NCBI GenBank assembly: GCA_965200795.1
Contig: CBDAVB010000001.1
Span: forward strand, 124,001 to 188,000
Reading direction: 5' to 3'
DNA: 64,000 bases
Source of the DNA: Parashewanella sp965200795
GTDB lineage: Bacteria; Pseudomonadota; Gammaproteobacteria; Enterobacterales; Shewanellaceae
Every line of letters begins with the position of its first letter. Positions within the stretch are counted from its first letter, which is position 1. The position numbers and the translations under genes are program-made. The notes under the pieces were generated by a model. It had not been told where the DNA came from. It saw only the letters and a program-made list of their open reading frames with translations, and ran no database searches. Of the stretch, positions 27,501-36,155 are shown one piece after another.

Positions 27501-28071
27501 TTAGTAACGCTTCCGGCTCAGAAAATTCTTGCTGAATAACCTGCGCCAGGGTTGAGTCTAAAACGTAACAATGCTGGCGCCAAAAGTCTCTGACCGCATG
27601 ATGAAGGTATTCACTGTCATCTAAAGTGAACTCGGTTTCAAAGAGGGTGGCGGACTCAAACGCCATATCCGACAGAATACGCTGACAAAAACCGTGAATC
27701 GTGAAAATAGAAGACTCATCCAGTGATTTCAGCGCTAAATCCAAACGGCGCAGCGCCGTCATATGCCCGGCTTGATCAATCTCTGAAATCAGCTGTTTCA
27801 CAAAGGCGTCCTCACACTCAAGGCCTAAGAAAGCCTGATAGGCGACGCGGATACGGTTGCGGATCCTGTCCCTTAATTCCTCTGTGGCGGCGTTGGTAAA
27901 AGTCACCACCAGAATTTGTTCACAGGTCAGAGGCTTACAGCCGTGACCGAGAAGTAAGCGCAAATATAAACCTGAAATGGTATAGGTTTTACCGGTTCCG
28001 GCACTGGCCTCAATTAAACCGCGGTTTGAAAGTGGCAGGGTAAGCGGGTTCAATAATTGTGACTGACTCAT
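24499..28071 (-). CDS. recB: RecB, 3'-5' helicase/nuclease subunit of exonuclease V
   Basis: 1190 residues, the usual length. UvrD-like helicase: Walker A in IEASAGTGKTYTISGLYL, LVVTFTNAATEELRDRIRN, Walker B in LIDEFQDTDPLQFEIF, GDPKQAIYAFRGADIHTYI, VQIVTIHKSKGLEYPV and RLLYVALTRPVYRCYLG. The C-terminal nuclease domain is intact: GFIDLTFEHEGKFYIADYKS, with the catalytic Asp-Tyr-Lys. Overlaps recC by 4 nt and recD by 4 nt, so all three are translationally coupled. A working RecBCD argues that homologous recombination persists despite the extensive gene decay. Confidence 0.95.
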   Translation of the reverse strand: MSQSQLLNPLTLPLSNRGLIEASAGTGKTYTISGLYLRLLLGHGCKPLTCEQILVVTFTNAATEELRDRIRNRIRVAYQAFLGLECEDAFVKQLISEIDQAGHMTALRRLDLALKSLDESSIFTIHGFCQRILSDMAFESATLFETEFTLDDSEYLHHAVRDFWRQHCYVLDSTLAQVIQQEFSEPEALLKQIRPLLNAHEVKVLTPADTFERVADKLNQSLVQFKARWTGEHNRVIKQLEALPLNGVRFGKKAEGFPKLHDMFHEIGRWVKSGRGLPPKKPMECLAYSNIKLNKGGEMPHPKQAKLLTHIERINESMKQLKPAFLQQAAGEIKVRFDAQKNQQNILTPDDLLSELAAALRGSSQTLPASILKRFPVALIDEFQDTDPLQFEIFSSVYQTTDASGLLMIGDPKQAIYAFRGADIHTYIQARNQTGNRYYLGTNWRSSELMVKGVNALFAHKNDPFISEFITFEHVDTPGSSKQKLIQDSQADDSSLRLRLLSETPDKGLNKATARKLLAEDAAAEIARLLNEGQTGETTVSGKPIQAKDIAVLVRDRNEAAVIRQSLATRKIGAVFLSRDSVYQSNEAAELAIILRSLAEPKNERLIRNALATRLLGFTAEQIHQFNNDENQRQIILERFYGLSRLWQQRGVMPALLNMAAETRLISRLLNEDNGERRLTDFRHLAELLQQKSTELDGISALLCWFEQQLITVAFGEEQQLRLESEQNLVQIVTIHKSKGLEYPVCFIPFVSLARDNRRRPSPMLYHHNGALTWDLEQTDEGWERQKQEVLAEDLRLLYVALTRPVYRCYLGVANHSRFSKKNGLASQLHETAIGYLLGIDSKDCDFSRIQSAVARLKEPAISHAEILPDAADIQALNKVQDEHKTLRARPLNRVISTPWRVGSYSGLVKNLAHAHHHPGADDEGVDVTEAFTDIIHHEVMNPYEKQTRFHFEKGANAGSFMHSVLELIDFTDPISDLEKHLPEAMTQYGIGEEWYQILLEWYLDALAAPLSRDGFSLGVIAAEKRLVEMEFYLPLAELTAADLNQALEDFGYGINLNFDDLQGMLKGFIDLTFEHEGKFYIADYKSNHLGDDFECYEFKHLIQAMMDHRYDLQYILYSLALHRFLKVRLPDYDYETHFGGCYYLFLRGMSVNNPTKGIYFDRPPKALIERLDRLFSGEIAACGAQEAQA

Positions 28072-31000
28072 GCTAACACCTCCGCTTCAACGAATGCTTT
28101 GAGTTCCGCGAGCGTATCAGAGTGATAAATGGCTAACATCGGATCCCAGATCCGTGCGGCGATTAAGCCGAAGTCATCGGCGGAAAAATCATCAGGGAAG
28201 GTGAAAACCCGCTGATAATGCGGATCTAAACCTTCACCAAGCTGACTTTGTTCATCCAGCCATTGTTTGCTCGCCGCCGTTAATTTATCTTCATGACCGC
28301 CGTCTTGCGCCGCATAGGCAAAAGAGGTTTTCGGCATAAATTTGAACGGCGTTTTCATTCCGGATAAATAGTTATCAACCAAAGCCCCGAGCTGTGCTTT
28401 CGCTTCATCAGCTGACACAGGTTTTAGTGAGTGGAAGCGGCTGATATCCAATAAAAAACTGTGTTTTTTTAACCCCGAGGCACTGACGGCAAGATGACGA
28501 AGATAATGGCGGATAAAATCCCGGCCGTGCGCTCGCCCGGGGCGGACACCGATTAAACCTTTCGGGCTGACATCATCTATTCGGCCGATTAATTTCAAAC
28601 CCGACGCCAGCGTGATATCAATATCAATCGTTTTAGCCCGTGTTTCACCTTTAAGGTAAAGGGCTCGTCCGATAACCGGGCGGATATCATGCTGATACTG
28701 GTCAAGCAGCAATTGATCAAACGGCGCGACAGGTAAGCTGCCGGCGGCTTTGAGCCGCGAGGTTATGGTTTCATCAATATCTTCGGCGCCGTTGTCCAGC
28801 GAAGATTTAATCAAAGTATCCTGCAGCATATAACGCTCAAGGGCGTTAAGCCTGAAGGGCTCGTCATTTTCATCTTGTCGGATATCTAACCCTAAATCCA
28901 GATTCAGGGTACGGTTAAAGAAATTTTGCGCCGGATTACGATAAAAGCGCACTAAAGCTGAAACATCGATGTCATCCGGTTGAGCGTTCTGTGCTTCAAT
29001 GCTGGTGGCAGTGGTACAAAACGGCTCCGGCTGATGTTTTTCCGCCGGCGGACACCACTGCGCGTCATAACTGGCGATATGCTGACGGTCTGTCGTCAGC
29101 TGGTAAAGTCGCTCATCAAAAGGTTGCAGCGGTTGTTGTTTCAGCAGCAATGACTTAACCGATTTGCCGTCAGCGGTCTGATAACAGAGCTCGCAATATT
29201 CAAGCAGCTCAGAAACCAGCATTGACGGGATACGCTCACTGTTATCACGCTCACTGGCTCCTATATAACTGATGTAAAGCTGCCGCCTCGCCGATAATAG
29301 CGCTTCTAAGAATAGGTAGCGGTCATCAAGGCGGCGGGAGCGGTCGCCTTTTCTCGCGCCGAACGATGCCATCAGGTCAAAGCCGACCGGATGCTGACCG
29401 CGCGGATAAGCCCCGTCATTCATTCCCAGTAAACACACGTACTTGAACGGAATAGAACGCATCGGCATCAGAGTGCAGAAATTTAAACTGCCGGCTAAAT
29501 ATCGCTGACCCACTTTAGATTCGGTTAAGCTTGCGGTAAACCAGCTTTGTAAAATCTGCACGGGCAGGGCGTCAAAGAAGCCGGCCTGAGTTAACTCATT
29601 TTTCAGCTTAACGATGTTTTCCCGGATTTCCTGCAGCTGAGCGCGTTCATCATTGGTGATCAGGTAAATATCATCAACCAGCTGTTCGAGTTGCCGCAGG
29701 CGTTCGTCGGCGGTGGCGTCTTGCGAGAATCTCTGGTGATATTCGTCAACGGTCTCAATAAAGCTCAGCAGCTTACCCAGCGCCTGTGCCTCCATGCCCT
29801 CGATACCCTCGACTTTGAGTGTGTTCTGATACAGCGGACTGTCATCACTCAGCGCGTAACCCAGCAGTAAGCGTTTTAAGCCGAATTTCCATGAGTTGTG
29901 CTCAAAAGCGGGCACGCCGATGTGCTCACGGTTTTTCTCGTCTCGTCCCCAGCGGATACCGGCTTCATTTACCCAGCGTTTGATGCGTTGCAGTTCGTCG
30001 TTATCAATATCAAAACGTCTGGCGATCGCGGGTACTTCGAGAATCGCCAGAATATCAGAAACCGCGTAGCGGCTGATGTTTATCGAAAGCAAGCTTAAGA
30101 AACTGTTTACCAGCGGTGACTCCTGAGCCGCACCCCGGTCGGCAATGGCGTAAGGAATAAAATGCTCGCCTTTTTTCGATGAGAATACCGCGTCGATATA
30201 CGGCGCGTAACCGGCGACGTCGGGAAGCATCACCACGATGTCCTTTGGTTTAAGGCTTGCGTCATTTTCAAGTTGCGACAGCAGATGATCGTGAAGTGTT
30301 TCTAACTCCCGCAGCGGGCTGTGGCAGCTTACCAGTTGAATAGAATTATCATCAGGATCAAATACCCGGCGTTTTTCCGGCCGCTGGTATAAGTCAGCGT
30401 CCGGGCCCAGAAGTTCACCAAGGGTTTCCATTTCTAAAATGTCATGCTGAATCCCGAGAAGAATGTCAGGCCTGGCTTCATCAAACGGGCTGAGGTAATC
30501 TTCGCGGTCGAGGTTGATGTGCTCTTCCGGCAAGGCAAGGATCAAATCTAAAAGCTCACGTCCCATTTTGCCGTTATTGGCTAAAATCGGGTTGCCCACT
30601 TCCAGCTTGTCTTCCCAGTTTTCGGCAAGCTGTTGTTTTTCAGAAAACTTAACCACCATTCTTGCCCGCAGCTTCGGATCCAGTATATCACCCCAATAAT
30701 GCCGGCAGGGACTTAGGTTGAACATGTAAACGTCAACGCTTCGCGCGAGATGGTAAAGAATTTCCAAAAGCTGCGGCGGCATTGAGGAGATGCCGAACAC
30801 AAATAACCGGTTCGGAATATCCGCCGGCGCCCGGCTGAGATCCGACAGCGAATTCAATAAATCCTGATGCAGATTCGCACGATGATAATGGCTCCGCTCT
30901 AATACCTGCTTGTTAAAGGTGATGAGTTGTCGCCATAAAATCGGCTGCCAGGCTTGCTCGTCACTTAAGGCAATGGGTGATTCGCCTTGCTCCCACTCTG

Positions 31001-31457
31001 AAATCCAGTCAGGGCGGTAAACCAAATACTGGTCGAAGATATCGGCGATGCGGTTGCACAGCTGGTAGCTCCTGAGTGACGCCGCGTTACCCGCGTCCGC
31101 TGTTTTTTCCAGATAGGCTTTAAGCGGCGCGAATTCGGTTTCATCCAGCAGATTCGGAAGCAGAGTCATCAGCTTCCATGTCATCATGGCCTTGGTAAAT
31201 GCGTTTTCTTCGGGTACATCCGGCAGTAAGTCGTGGCAAAGCTGCCAGACAAAACTCGATGGTAAAGGGAAGTCAATGGCTGCCGCGATATCATTATATT
31301 TAGCGATTTCCAAACGCAGCCATGTCGACATCCCCGGACTTTGTACCAGAATTTGCTCGGGTTGTAATACTGAGCTGCCTTTTGAGGGCTCGGAAAGAAA
31401 ACCCGCCAGTTGCCGGCTTAAATTTTCCATTCGGTTTGATTGGATAAGATAGAACAT
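28068..31457 (-). CDS. recC: RecC, Chi-recognition subunit of exonuclease V
   Basis: 1129 residues, close to E. coli RecC (1122). Typical sequences: MFYLIQSNRMENLSRQLAGF at the start, ILVQSPGMSTWLRLEIAKYN, FVFGISSMPPQLLEILYHLA, VVMLPDVAGYAPYIDAVF, FCTLMPMRSIPFKYVCLLGM and GDRSRRLDDRYLFLEALLSA. It folds like a dead helicase/nuclease and reads Chi. First gene of the operon; no ptrA lies next to it, unlike in E. coli. The ~55 bp upstream should carry the promoter. Confidence 0.95.
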   Translation of the reverse strand: MFYLIQSNRMENLSRQLAGFLSEPSKGSSVLQPEQILVQSPGMSTWLRLEIAKYNDIAAAIDFPLPSSFVWQLCHDLLPDVPEENAFTKAMMTWKLMTLLPNLLDETEFAPLKAYLEKTADAGNAASLRSYQLCNRIADIFDQYLVYRPDWISEWEQGESPIALSDEQAWQPILWRQLITFNKQVLERSHYHRANLHQDLLNSLSDLSRAPADIPNRLFVFGISSMPPQLLEILYHLARSVDVYMFNLSPCRHYWGDILDPKLRARMVVKFSEKQQLAENWEDKLEVGNPILANNGKMGRELLDLILALPEEHINLDREDYLSPFDEARPDILLGIQHDILEMETLGELLGPDADLYQRPEKRRVFDPDDNSIQLVSCHSPLRELETLHDHLLSQLENDASLKPKDIVVMLPDVAGYAPYIDAVFSSKKGEHFIPYAIADRGAAQESPLVNSFLSLLSINISRYAVSDILAILEVPAIARRFDIDNDELQRIKRWVNEAGIRWGRDEKNREHIGVPAFEHNSWKFGLKRLLLGYALSDDSPLYQNTLKVEGIEGMEAQALGKLLSFIETVDEYHQRFSQDATADERLRQLEQLVDDIYLITNDERAQLQEIRENIVKLKNELTQAGFFDALPVQILQSWFTASLTESKVGQRYLAGSLNFCTLMPMRSIPFKYVCLLGMNDGAYPRGQHPVGFDLMASFGARKGDRSRRLDDRYLFLEALLSARRQLYISYIGASERDNSERIPSMLVSELLEYCELCYQTADGKSVKSLLLKQQPLQPFDERLYQLTTDRQHIASYDAQWCPPAEKHQPEPFCTTATSIEAQNAQPDDIDVSALVRFYRNPAQNFFNRTLNLDLGLDIRQDENDEPFRLNALERYMLQDTLIKSSLDNGAEDIDETITSRLKAAGSLPVAPFDQLLLDQYQHDIRPVIGRALYLKGETRAKTIDIDITLASGLKLIGRIDDVSPKGLIGVRPGRAHGRDFIRHYLRHLAVSASGLKKHSFLLDISRFHSLKPVSADEAKAQLGALVDNYLSGMKTPFKFMPKTSFAYAAQDGGHEDKLTAASKQWLDEQSQLGEGLDPHYQRVFTFPDDFSADDFGLIAARIWDPMLAIYHSDTLAELKAFVEAEVLA

Positions 31458-31512
31458 ATAGGGCTCTTAATATTCAGCAGATACGGCATTCTATGTAGTT
31501 GATTTATCAGAT

Positions 31513-31974
31513 TCAATAATCAACGACGGTTTTATGATTAATTATTGTTAAAGTAGCTCTGGGGTGCTTGCAATATGAGTTATCACGCCCGCAAATAATG
31601 AACTCAACACCCGAAGCCGCTAAAATCAATCCCGTCAGGCGATTGAGCATCGAAGTGACGCGGTCACTGAACGCATGACTGAGCTTGCCGGTCACCCGTA
31701 ATAAACTAAAGATAAGAAAGACCGCGGTACAAATTACGCCGGTGAAGAATAAGTTATGTGCCGGAATGTCGCTCATGCGGGTGTCGATGATGGTGCTTAC
31801 CGGCCCGGCTGCGGCGAGTAAAAGAATTCCCGGAGGCACAATGGTAACGCTGGGGGCGTTGTTTTCTGATTCAGCAGGCCTGTCGCTGTTGTGTTTTTTA
31901 GCTCCCGGCATTTCTGACGCGCTGATGGCGGTTAAACCCACAGAGAGTTTGATATATTCATTAAAATCACGCAT
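31513..31974 (-). pseudogene. MarC-family membrane protein, in-frame internal deletion
   Basis: The N-terminus MRDFNEYIKLSVGLTAI matches MarC/UPF0056 proteins (~200 residues), but the following ~80 residues with three membrane helices are absent. The frame rejoins at MPGAKKHNSDRPAESENN, followed by a degenerate GILLLAAAGPVSTIIDTR (family: GIPLLAGPGAISTVI), two helices and LNRLTGLILAASGVEF. The product is 153 residues. The in-frame deletion plus substitutions in the usually invariant LLAGPG motif indicate a decaying, probably non-functional gene. Confidence 0.6.
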
Positions 31975-32082
31975 GTTTTTACCCGAGTGAATATTCCTCT
32001 ATCCAGCTTAGTACAAAACTTAATTCTCTGACGTAATCGAATACCGGGGTGAGCTTTTTTCCGCAAGCGCTTTAAGCTTTAA

Positions 32083-32241
32083 GTAGCTGACCATAAGTTT
32101 TCTAACATTTTTGATGCCTATCTTTACCGCGCTGCATAGTCGCAACTTCGGTTACATAGCCACGGCTACGCTCCCTGCGCCGCGCCTTGTATCGCACCAA
32201 ATCTGAGCACCAAAATTGCGAAGAAACTTATCGTCAGCTAC
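32083..32241. repeat. TTAA-associated MITE-like palindrome, subtype A
   Basis: Ends GTAGCTGACCATAAGTTTTC and, inverted, GTAGCTGACGATAAGTTTCT. Left flank TTAA (32079-32082), right flank TTAG (32242-32245). 159 bp, non-coding. It shares its whole length with the copy at 37853. Confidence 0.75.
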
Positions 32242-32262
32242 TTAGTTAATGTTCAGTCTATC

Positions 32263-32982
32263 TTAAATTTTAATTCCCTCAGTTATTAGAGCCAGGCAGG
32301 ACGCCATTTCAGGGGACATCCTGACCCTGAATTCGGATAAAGAGTTAAGAAGAGAATGTAACACAATATCAGCCGATATCGTCAGTTCAATCCTTCCGTT
32401 TTGCTTTGTTACTTCAAATATATGAAATATATAATCGCTCAGAAAATCTGTGTGAAGGTGTAACCTGTCATCAAAGATACCGGGTTCTTTTAAACTATTT
32501 TCAGTGTTTGCGAATTCTAAGCTTCTGATTAACTTTTCATTTATATCCGTATAATTTAAAACGGCTTTATTTTCCTGACAGATGTTGAAATGCGGAACAT
32601 TTTTTTCCCTGCTTTTTAAACAGACTGTATAAGTAACATCTTTTTTAAGTTTGGCATTAGCGGCAAAAGTACCTCTAGAATCCGCAAACTTCGAAAACTC
32701 AATTTTCACAGTCTTTATTTCATCTTTTTCTTTATAGCTTAGAACTAAGTCGCAATCTTTCATTCTCTCGGAAAAGTCGGTTTCAGAATCACCGGTAACG
32801 ACTGCTGAAGTAACTGCTTCCGCCGCGTTAATATTCCGCTGAGTTTCTGAAAGGCAGGCCGGGGTACTTTCCTCTGAAACGGTTTCTTTTGTTGTCATAA
32901 TATCCTGATGTGCCGGAAAGTCGCCCGGCACATTCAATGACAGGTTTGGACAGCGGAGCATAAATGAATTAAAAGAACGCAT
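32263..32982 (-). CDS. Hypothetical protein, likely the frameshifted main part of a longer gene
   Basis: 239 residues if read from ATG 32982; an internal ATG at 32898 has a better site (AGGA, 5 nt). Upstream of 32982 the same frame stays open to about 33140 and encodes coding-like sequence (ITFDIKRVNSNTSAKYHFWV, FAGGQNSVRITRCIL). This joins the 59-codon frame at 33281 if one base is added to a seven-A run. I infer one gene of about 339 codons (33281-32263) with a homopolymer frameshift. The middle is Thr/Glu-rich and the C-terminus predicted mixed alpha/beta. No family recognised; a possible effector by composition. Confidence 0.5.
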   Translation of the reverse strand: MRSFNSFMLRCPNLSLNVPGDFPAHQDIMTTKETVSEESTPACLSETQRNINAAEAVTSAVVTGDSETDFSERMKDCDLVLSYKEKDEIKTVKIEFSKFADSRGTFAANAKLKKDVTYTVCLKSREKNVPHFNICQENKAVLNYTDINEKLIRSLEFANTENSLKEPGIFDDRLHLHTDFLSDYIFHIFEVTKQNGRIELTISADIVLHSLLNSLSEFRVRMSPEMASCLALITEGIKI

Positions 32983-33101
32983 CAGCGCTTCAGAATAATT
33001 TGTATTAACAGAATAACGATTCAGTATACATCTGGTTATCCGAACTGAGTTTTGTCCGCCGGCGAATACCCAAAAATGATACTTCGCAGATGTATTACTA
33101 T

Positions 33102-33281
33102 TTACTCTCTTGATATCAAATGTAATTTTCTGGTGTTTTTTTGAAGATTATCAGAAGCCTTGCGGATAATCTGAAAGTGTTGTTGTTCAAAATTCTCAAA
33201 GCTTCCGCTACAATTACAGCATAAAGAGCTTGTGAGTTGAGTCCATTCTAAGGTTGTTGCCGCGGGGTTCATTGAATTCAT
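33102..33281 (-). CDS. 59-residue N-terminal frame of the frameshifted gene
   Basis: ATG 33281 with AAGG 8 nt upstream opens MNSMNPAATTLEWTQLTSSL, then CCNCSGSFENFEQQHFQIIR and a stop at 33102. At the T7 run 33136-33142 (A7 on the coding strand) a single added base would shift into the frame that runs on to 32263. The N-terminus has a CCNC cluster. Likely the true start of the gene annotated at 32263-32982. Confidence 0.45.
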   Translation of the reverse strand: MNSMNPAATTLEWTQLTSSLCCNCSGSFENFEQQHFQIIRKASDNLQKNTRKLHLISRE

Positions 33282-33520
33282 AAGAATAGCCTTTTGTTAT
33301 TAAGTTCAGCCTTTGCCGGAGTGATTCATTTGGGGGGATTGATAAAACATACGCATGACGTAATAATTAAGGCTAATACTTGTTGGTTATATGGTATTGA
33401 GAATAAATTGAGTTTTGAGTTAAAGAATTTAATTTTCGACCTGATCAGTCAAACGAAGTTAACATCACTTCACTTCATAATCTTCAATTGAAAATGAACA
33501 TCACGTTAATCAGCTTTTAG
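33282..33520. other. Intergenic, nothing recognised
   Basis: AT-rich, between the frameshifted gene and the 3' end of the PilZ-like gene. No repeat, hairpin or coding fragment identified. Confidence 0.3.
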
Positions 33521-34084
33521 TTAACGCTTATCAGCTCTCGCTCGCAAATACTTCTGCTGTACGCTCAGACTGGCTTTAACAAGAATTTCCACGTCAGTAT
33601 CTAAAATCCGGCTGAAATTCAGTTCTGCTCGCCAATACTCGTTGTCTTGCTCGGCTGAGGTGACGGTAACGACAGCCGATAACGCGACTAACTCATCACG
33701 AATGAAAAGTGTAATTGTAAAGTGCTGGTTTATCTGGGGTTCAAAGTCAGTAATCACTTCTATACTGCCGCCGCCGAACTTGGTTCCCTGTACTTCAATG
33801 CCGTCCTGATGCTCGCTTTCTAAAACATATTGCAGAATCAGGTCGATTTTTCTTGACTGCAGTTTTAAGTAATCCACGACGGCTTTAGTGTCGTTTTCTA
33901 ATGCTCTGAGCTGAGTAAGGGAACGGCTCTCTACAGCCTTGACTTCGCTGAGCAGCCGCAAACCGACCGACTGCCTGTTTTGAAGCTGTTTCAGGCTCGG
34001 CAGGTCATCACCCTCAGGCAAAGGTTTGAGATAAGCTTTGAATTTATGAGGCACACTAAAATACGCAGCGGAGTCATCAATCAT
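33521..34084 (-). CDS. Atypical PilZ-type (cyclic di-GMP-associated) protein
   Basis: Start at ATG 34084 (MIDDSAAYFSVPHKFKAYLK) rather than the longer frame from 34168; 187 residues. It resembles a PilZ-family protein that lies divergently beside lolC in Shewanella-like genomes: VGLRLLSEVKAVESRSLTQL, a linker helix, KIDLILQYVL, then GTKFGGGSIEVITDFEPQIN and YWRAELNFSRILDTDVEILV. The classical RxxxR and D/N-x-S-x-x-G di-GMP motifs are not evident, so ligand binding is uncertain. Divergent from lolC with ~140 bp between them, which should hold both promoters. Confidence 0.6.
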   Translation of the reverse strand: MIDDSAAYFSVPHKFKAYLKPLPEGDDLPSLKQLQNRQSVGLRLLSEVKAVESRSLTQLRALENDTKAVVDYLKLQSRKIDLILQYVLESEHQDGIEVQGTKFGGGSIEVITDFEPQINQHFTITLFIRDELVALSAVVTVTSAEQDNEYWRAELNFSRILDTDVEILVKASLSVQQKYLRARADKR

Positions 34085-34225
34085 AGTTCGGCTCTTTAAT
34101 TTCTTAGAATAATCTTTATTTATAAGGATAATATATCTATTATCGTGCCTATCTTTATGATTAAGCAAGTATAAGACTCATTTATGAGGCTGAACTTCAC
34201 GTTTTGCAGATAAATACCTCACTTT

Positions 34226-35452
34226 ATGAATGTTAATGTTTCTCTTCTGATCGGTTTTCGCTACTGGAAGGCTAAAAAGGCAAATGGCTTTTCGTCATTT
34301 GTGACGTTTTTCGCGGTTTCGGGAATTTTTCTGGGTGTTGCCGCGCTGATCATCGTCACCTCAGTGATGAATGGTCTGGAAGGCCAGTTAAAAAATAAAT
34401 TATTAGGCGCCATCCCTCAGCTGACGGTGCGAGGTGAGCACTCGATCACTGACTGGCGGCAGAAAGCGCGGCAAATTTCAGAAATGGACGGGGTTATCGG
34501 CGTCGCGCCAACGGTTTCCACTCAGGCTATGGCGCAGTCAAACAGTGATATCTCAGCGCTTGAGCTTTACGGTGTTTACCCGAAAGACGCGCGCTTAATC
34601 ACTTCAATAAGCGGCCATATTTATCCGGGGTCTTTTGATGATTTACAGCCGGGTAAATATCAGGTGATTTTGGGCCGGGAATTAGCAAGGCGTTTAAACG
34701 TAAGTATCGGTGATCGAATCCGAATATACAGCGGCGACGGCGTTATTTTTTCTCCGCTCGGTCCGGTGCCGAGTCAGCGAAGGTTTACCCTTGTCGGCGT
34801 CTTTGAAACAGGCTCTCAGGTAGACGCTGCGGTAGCTTACACCCACTATAAAGACGCCAGACGCTTGATCAGAAAATCCCCTGAGCAAGTCAGTGACTTA
34901 CGGATATTTTTAGCCGACGCGTTTGAGTTTTCCGGGGTCGAAAATCAAATTCAGGCTTTATTTGCCGAGCAATCCGTTGAAATTAAAGATTGGCGCAAGG
35001 TTTTCGGTACGTTTTTTGGCGCCGTACAAATGGAAAACAAAATGATGTCGCTGATGCTGAGTCTGATCGTATTAGTGGCGGCATTTAATATTGTTTCAGC
35101 CCTGGTGATGATGGTGGTGGATAAAACCGCTGATGTCGCGATGTTAAAAACGCAAGGCATGACAACGCAAACCATTATGGGCATCTTTGTTATTCAGGGC
35201 GTGCTGAACGCCGTTATCGGTTTAATCGGCGGCGTTATCGCGGGGATGATTTTAACGCTGAACCTGAATCCGATTTTAAACGGTTTAGGCGTGTCCATTC
35301 TGGGCCCTGGAATGAGTTTACCTGTTGAGCTTGAGTGGCGGCGATTGTTTTACATTGTCGCGGGTACTATCGCGGTGAGTTTGCTCGCGACCATTTATCC
35401 CGCTTTAAAAGCGGCCCGGGTTGAACCGGCAACCGCGCTTAGGTATGAGTAG
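34226..35452 (+). CDS. lolC: LolC, inner-membrane subunit of the lipoprotein-releasing ABC transporter
   Basis: 408 residues, family length. N-terminal cytoplasmic segment and first helix (FVTFFAVSGIFLGVAALIIV), the signature TSVMNGLEGQLKNKLLGAIP, a large periplasmic domain (~50-260), and three C-terminal helices (LMLSLIVLVAAFNIVSALVM; LNAVIGLIGGVIAGMIL; IVAGTIAVSLLATIYPALKA), ending VEPATALRYE. LolC with LolE and LolD releases outer-membrane lipoproteins to LolA. First gene of lolC-lolD-lolE; its stop lies inside the possible lolD start region. Confidence 0.93.
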   Translation: MNVNVSLLIGFRYWKAKKANGFSSFVTFFAVSGIFLGVAALIIVTSVMNGLEGQLKNKLLGAIPQLTVRGEHSITDWRQKARQISEMDGVIGVAPTVSTQAMAQSNSDISALELYGVYPKDARLITSISGHIYPGSFDDLQPGKYQVILGRELARRLNVSIGDRIRIYSGDGVIFSPLGPVPSQRRFTLVGVFETGSQVDAAVAYTHYKDARRLIRKSPEQVSDLRIFLADAFEFSGVENQIQALFAEQSVEIKDWRKVFGTFFGAVQMENKMMSLMLSLIVLVAAFNIVSALVMMVVDKTADVAMLKTQGMTTQTIMGIFVIQGVLNAVIGLIGGVIAGMILTLNLNPILNGLGVSILGPGMSLPVELEWRRLFYIVAGTIAVSLLATIYPALKAARVEPATALRYE

Positions 35453-35456
35453 AAAA

Positions 35457-36155
35457 ATGACCAAAAAAACAATATTAAAAGTTAATCGTGTATCTAAGCG
35501 TTATCATGACGGCAGTAACACGACCGAAGTGTTAAAACATGTTGATTTAGAGGTTTATGAGGGTGAGCGGTTAGCCATTGTCGGCAGTTCAGGCTCTGGT
35601 AAAAGTACCTTACTGCATGTGATGGGGACGCTGGATAAGCCGACTGAGGGGGCAGTGTTCCTTGACGGTCAAGATGTTTACGGCATTTCGGCGAAAAAAC
35701 AGAGTCAGGTTCGCAATCAGGATTTAGGTTTTATTTATCAGTTTCATCATTTACTTCCTGAATTTTCGGCTATCGAAAATGCGGCGATGCCCGCGTTTAT
35801 TCAGGGTGAGAATAAGTCCGCGGCATTGAAGCGGGCGGAGGAACTGTTAAATCGGGTCGGGCTTGCTCATCGGCTTAAGCATACGCCAGCGGAATTATCG
35901 GGGGGGGAACGCCAAAGAGTAGCCATCGCAAGAGCGTTGATCAATAAACCGAAACTTGTTTTAGCGGATGAGCCGACAGGAAATTTAGACGCGGCCAGCG
36001 GCGAGTCGGTTTATCAGTTGATCAAAGAACTGTCGCAACAGATCGGAACGGCGTTTGTGGTCGTCACCCATGACAATGATCTGGCCGCGAAAATGGATCG
36101 GCAACTGCTGATGAAAGCGGGTCGATTAAAAGCATTAAATGGTGACGCTGTATGA
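35457..36155 (+). CDS. lolD: LolD, ATPase of the lipoprotein-releasing ABC transporter
   Basis: Start at ATG 35457 (MTKKTILKVNRVSKRYHDG), matching the family; ATG 35445, overlapping the lolC stop, is an alternative. ~232 residues. Walker A in VGSSGSGKSTLLHVMGTLD, Q-loop/LolD motif LGFIYQFHHLLPEFSAIENA, signature LSGGERQRVAIARAL, Walker B LVLADEPTGNLD and the switch His in VVVTHDN. The signature Gly pair is encoded in a G8 run (35899-35907), a possible slippage site. Overlaps lolE by 4 nt. Confidence 0.95.
   Translation: MTKKTILKVNRVSKRYHDGSNTTEVLKHVDLEVYEGERLAIVGSSGSGKSTLLHVMGTLDKPTEGAVFLDGQDVYGISAKKQSQVRNQDLGFIYQFHHLLPEFSAIENAAMPAFIQGENKSAALKRAEELLNRVGLAHRLKHTPAELSGGERQRVAIARALINKPKLVLADEPTGNLDAASGESVYQLIKELSQQIGTAFVVVTHDNDLAAKMDRQLLMKAGRLKALNGDAV

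Noticed and set aside
33294..33491. 65-codon plus-strand frame
   Set aside because: AT-rich, no ribosome-binding site, no similarity to known proteins. It lies in the gap between two minus-strand genes.
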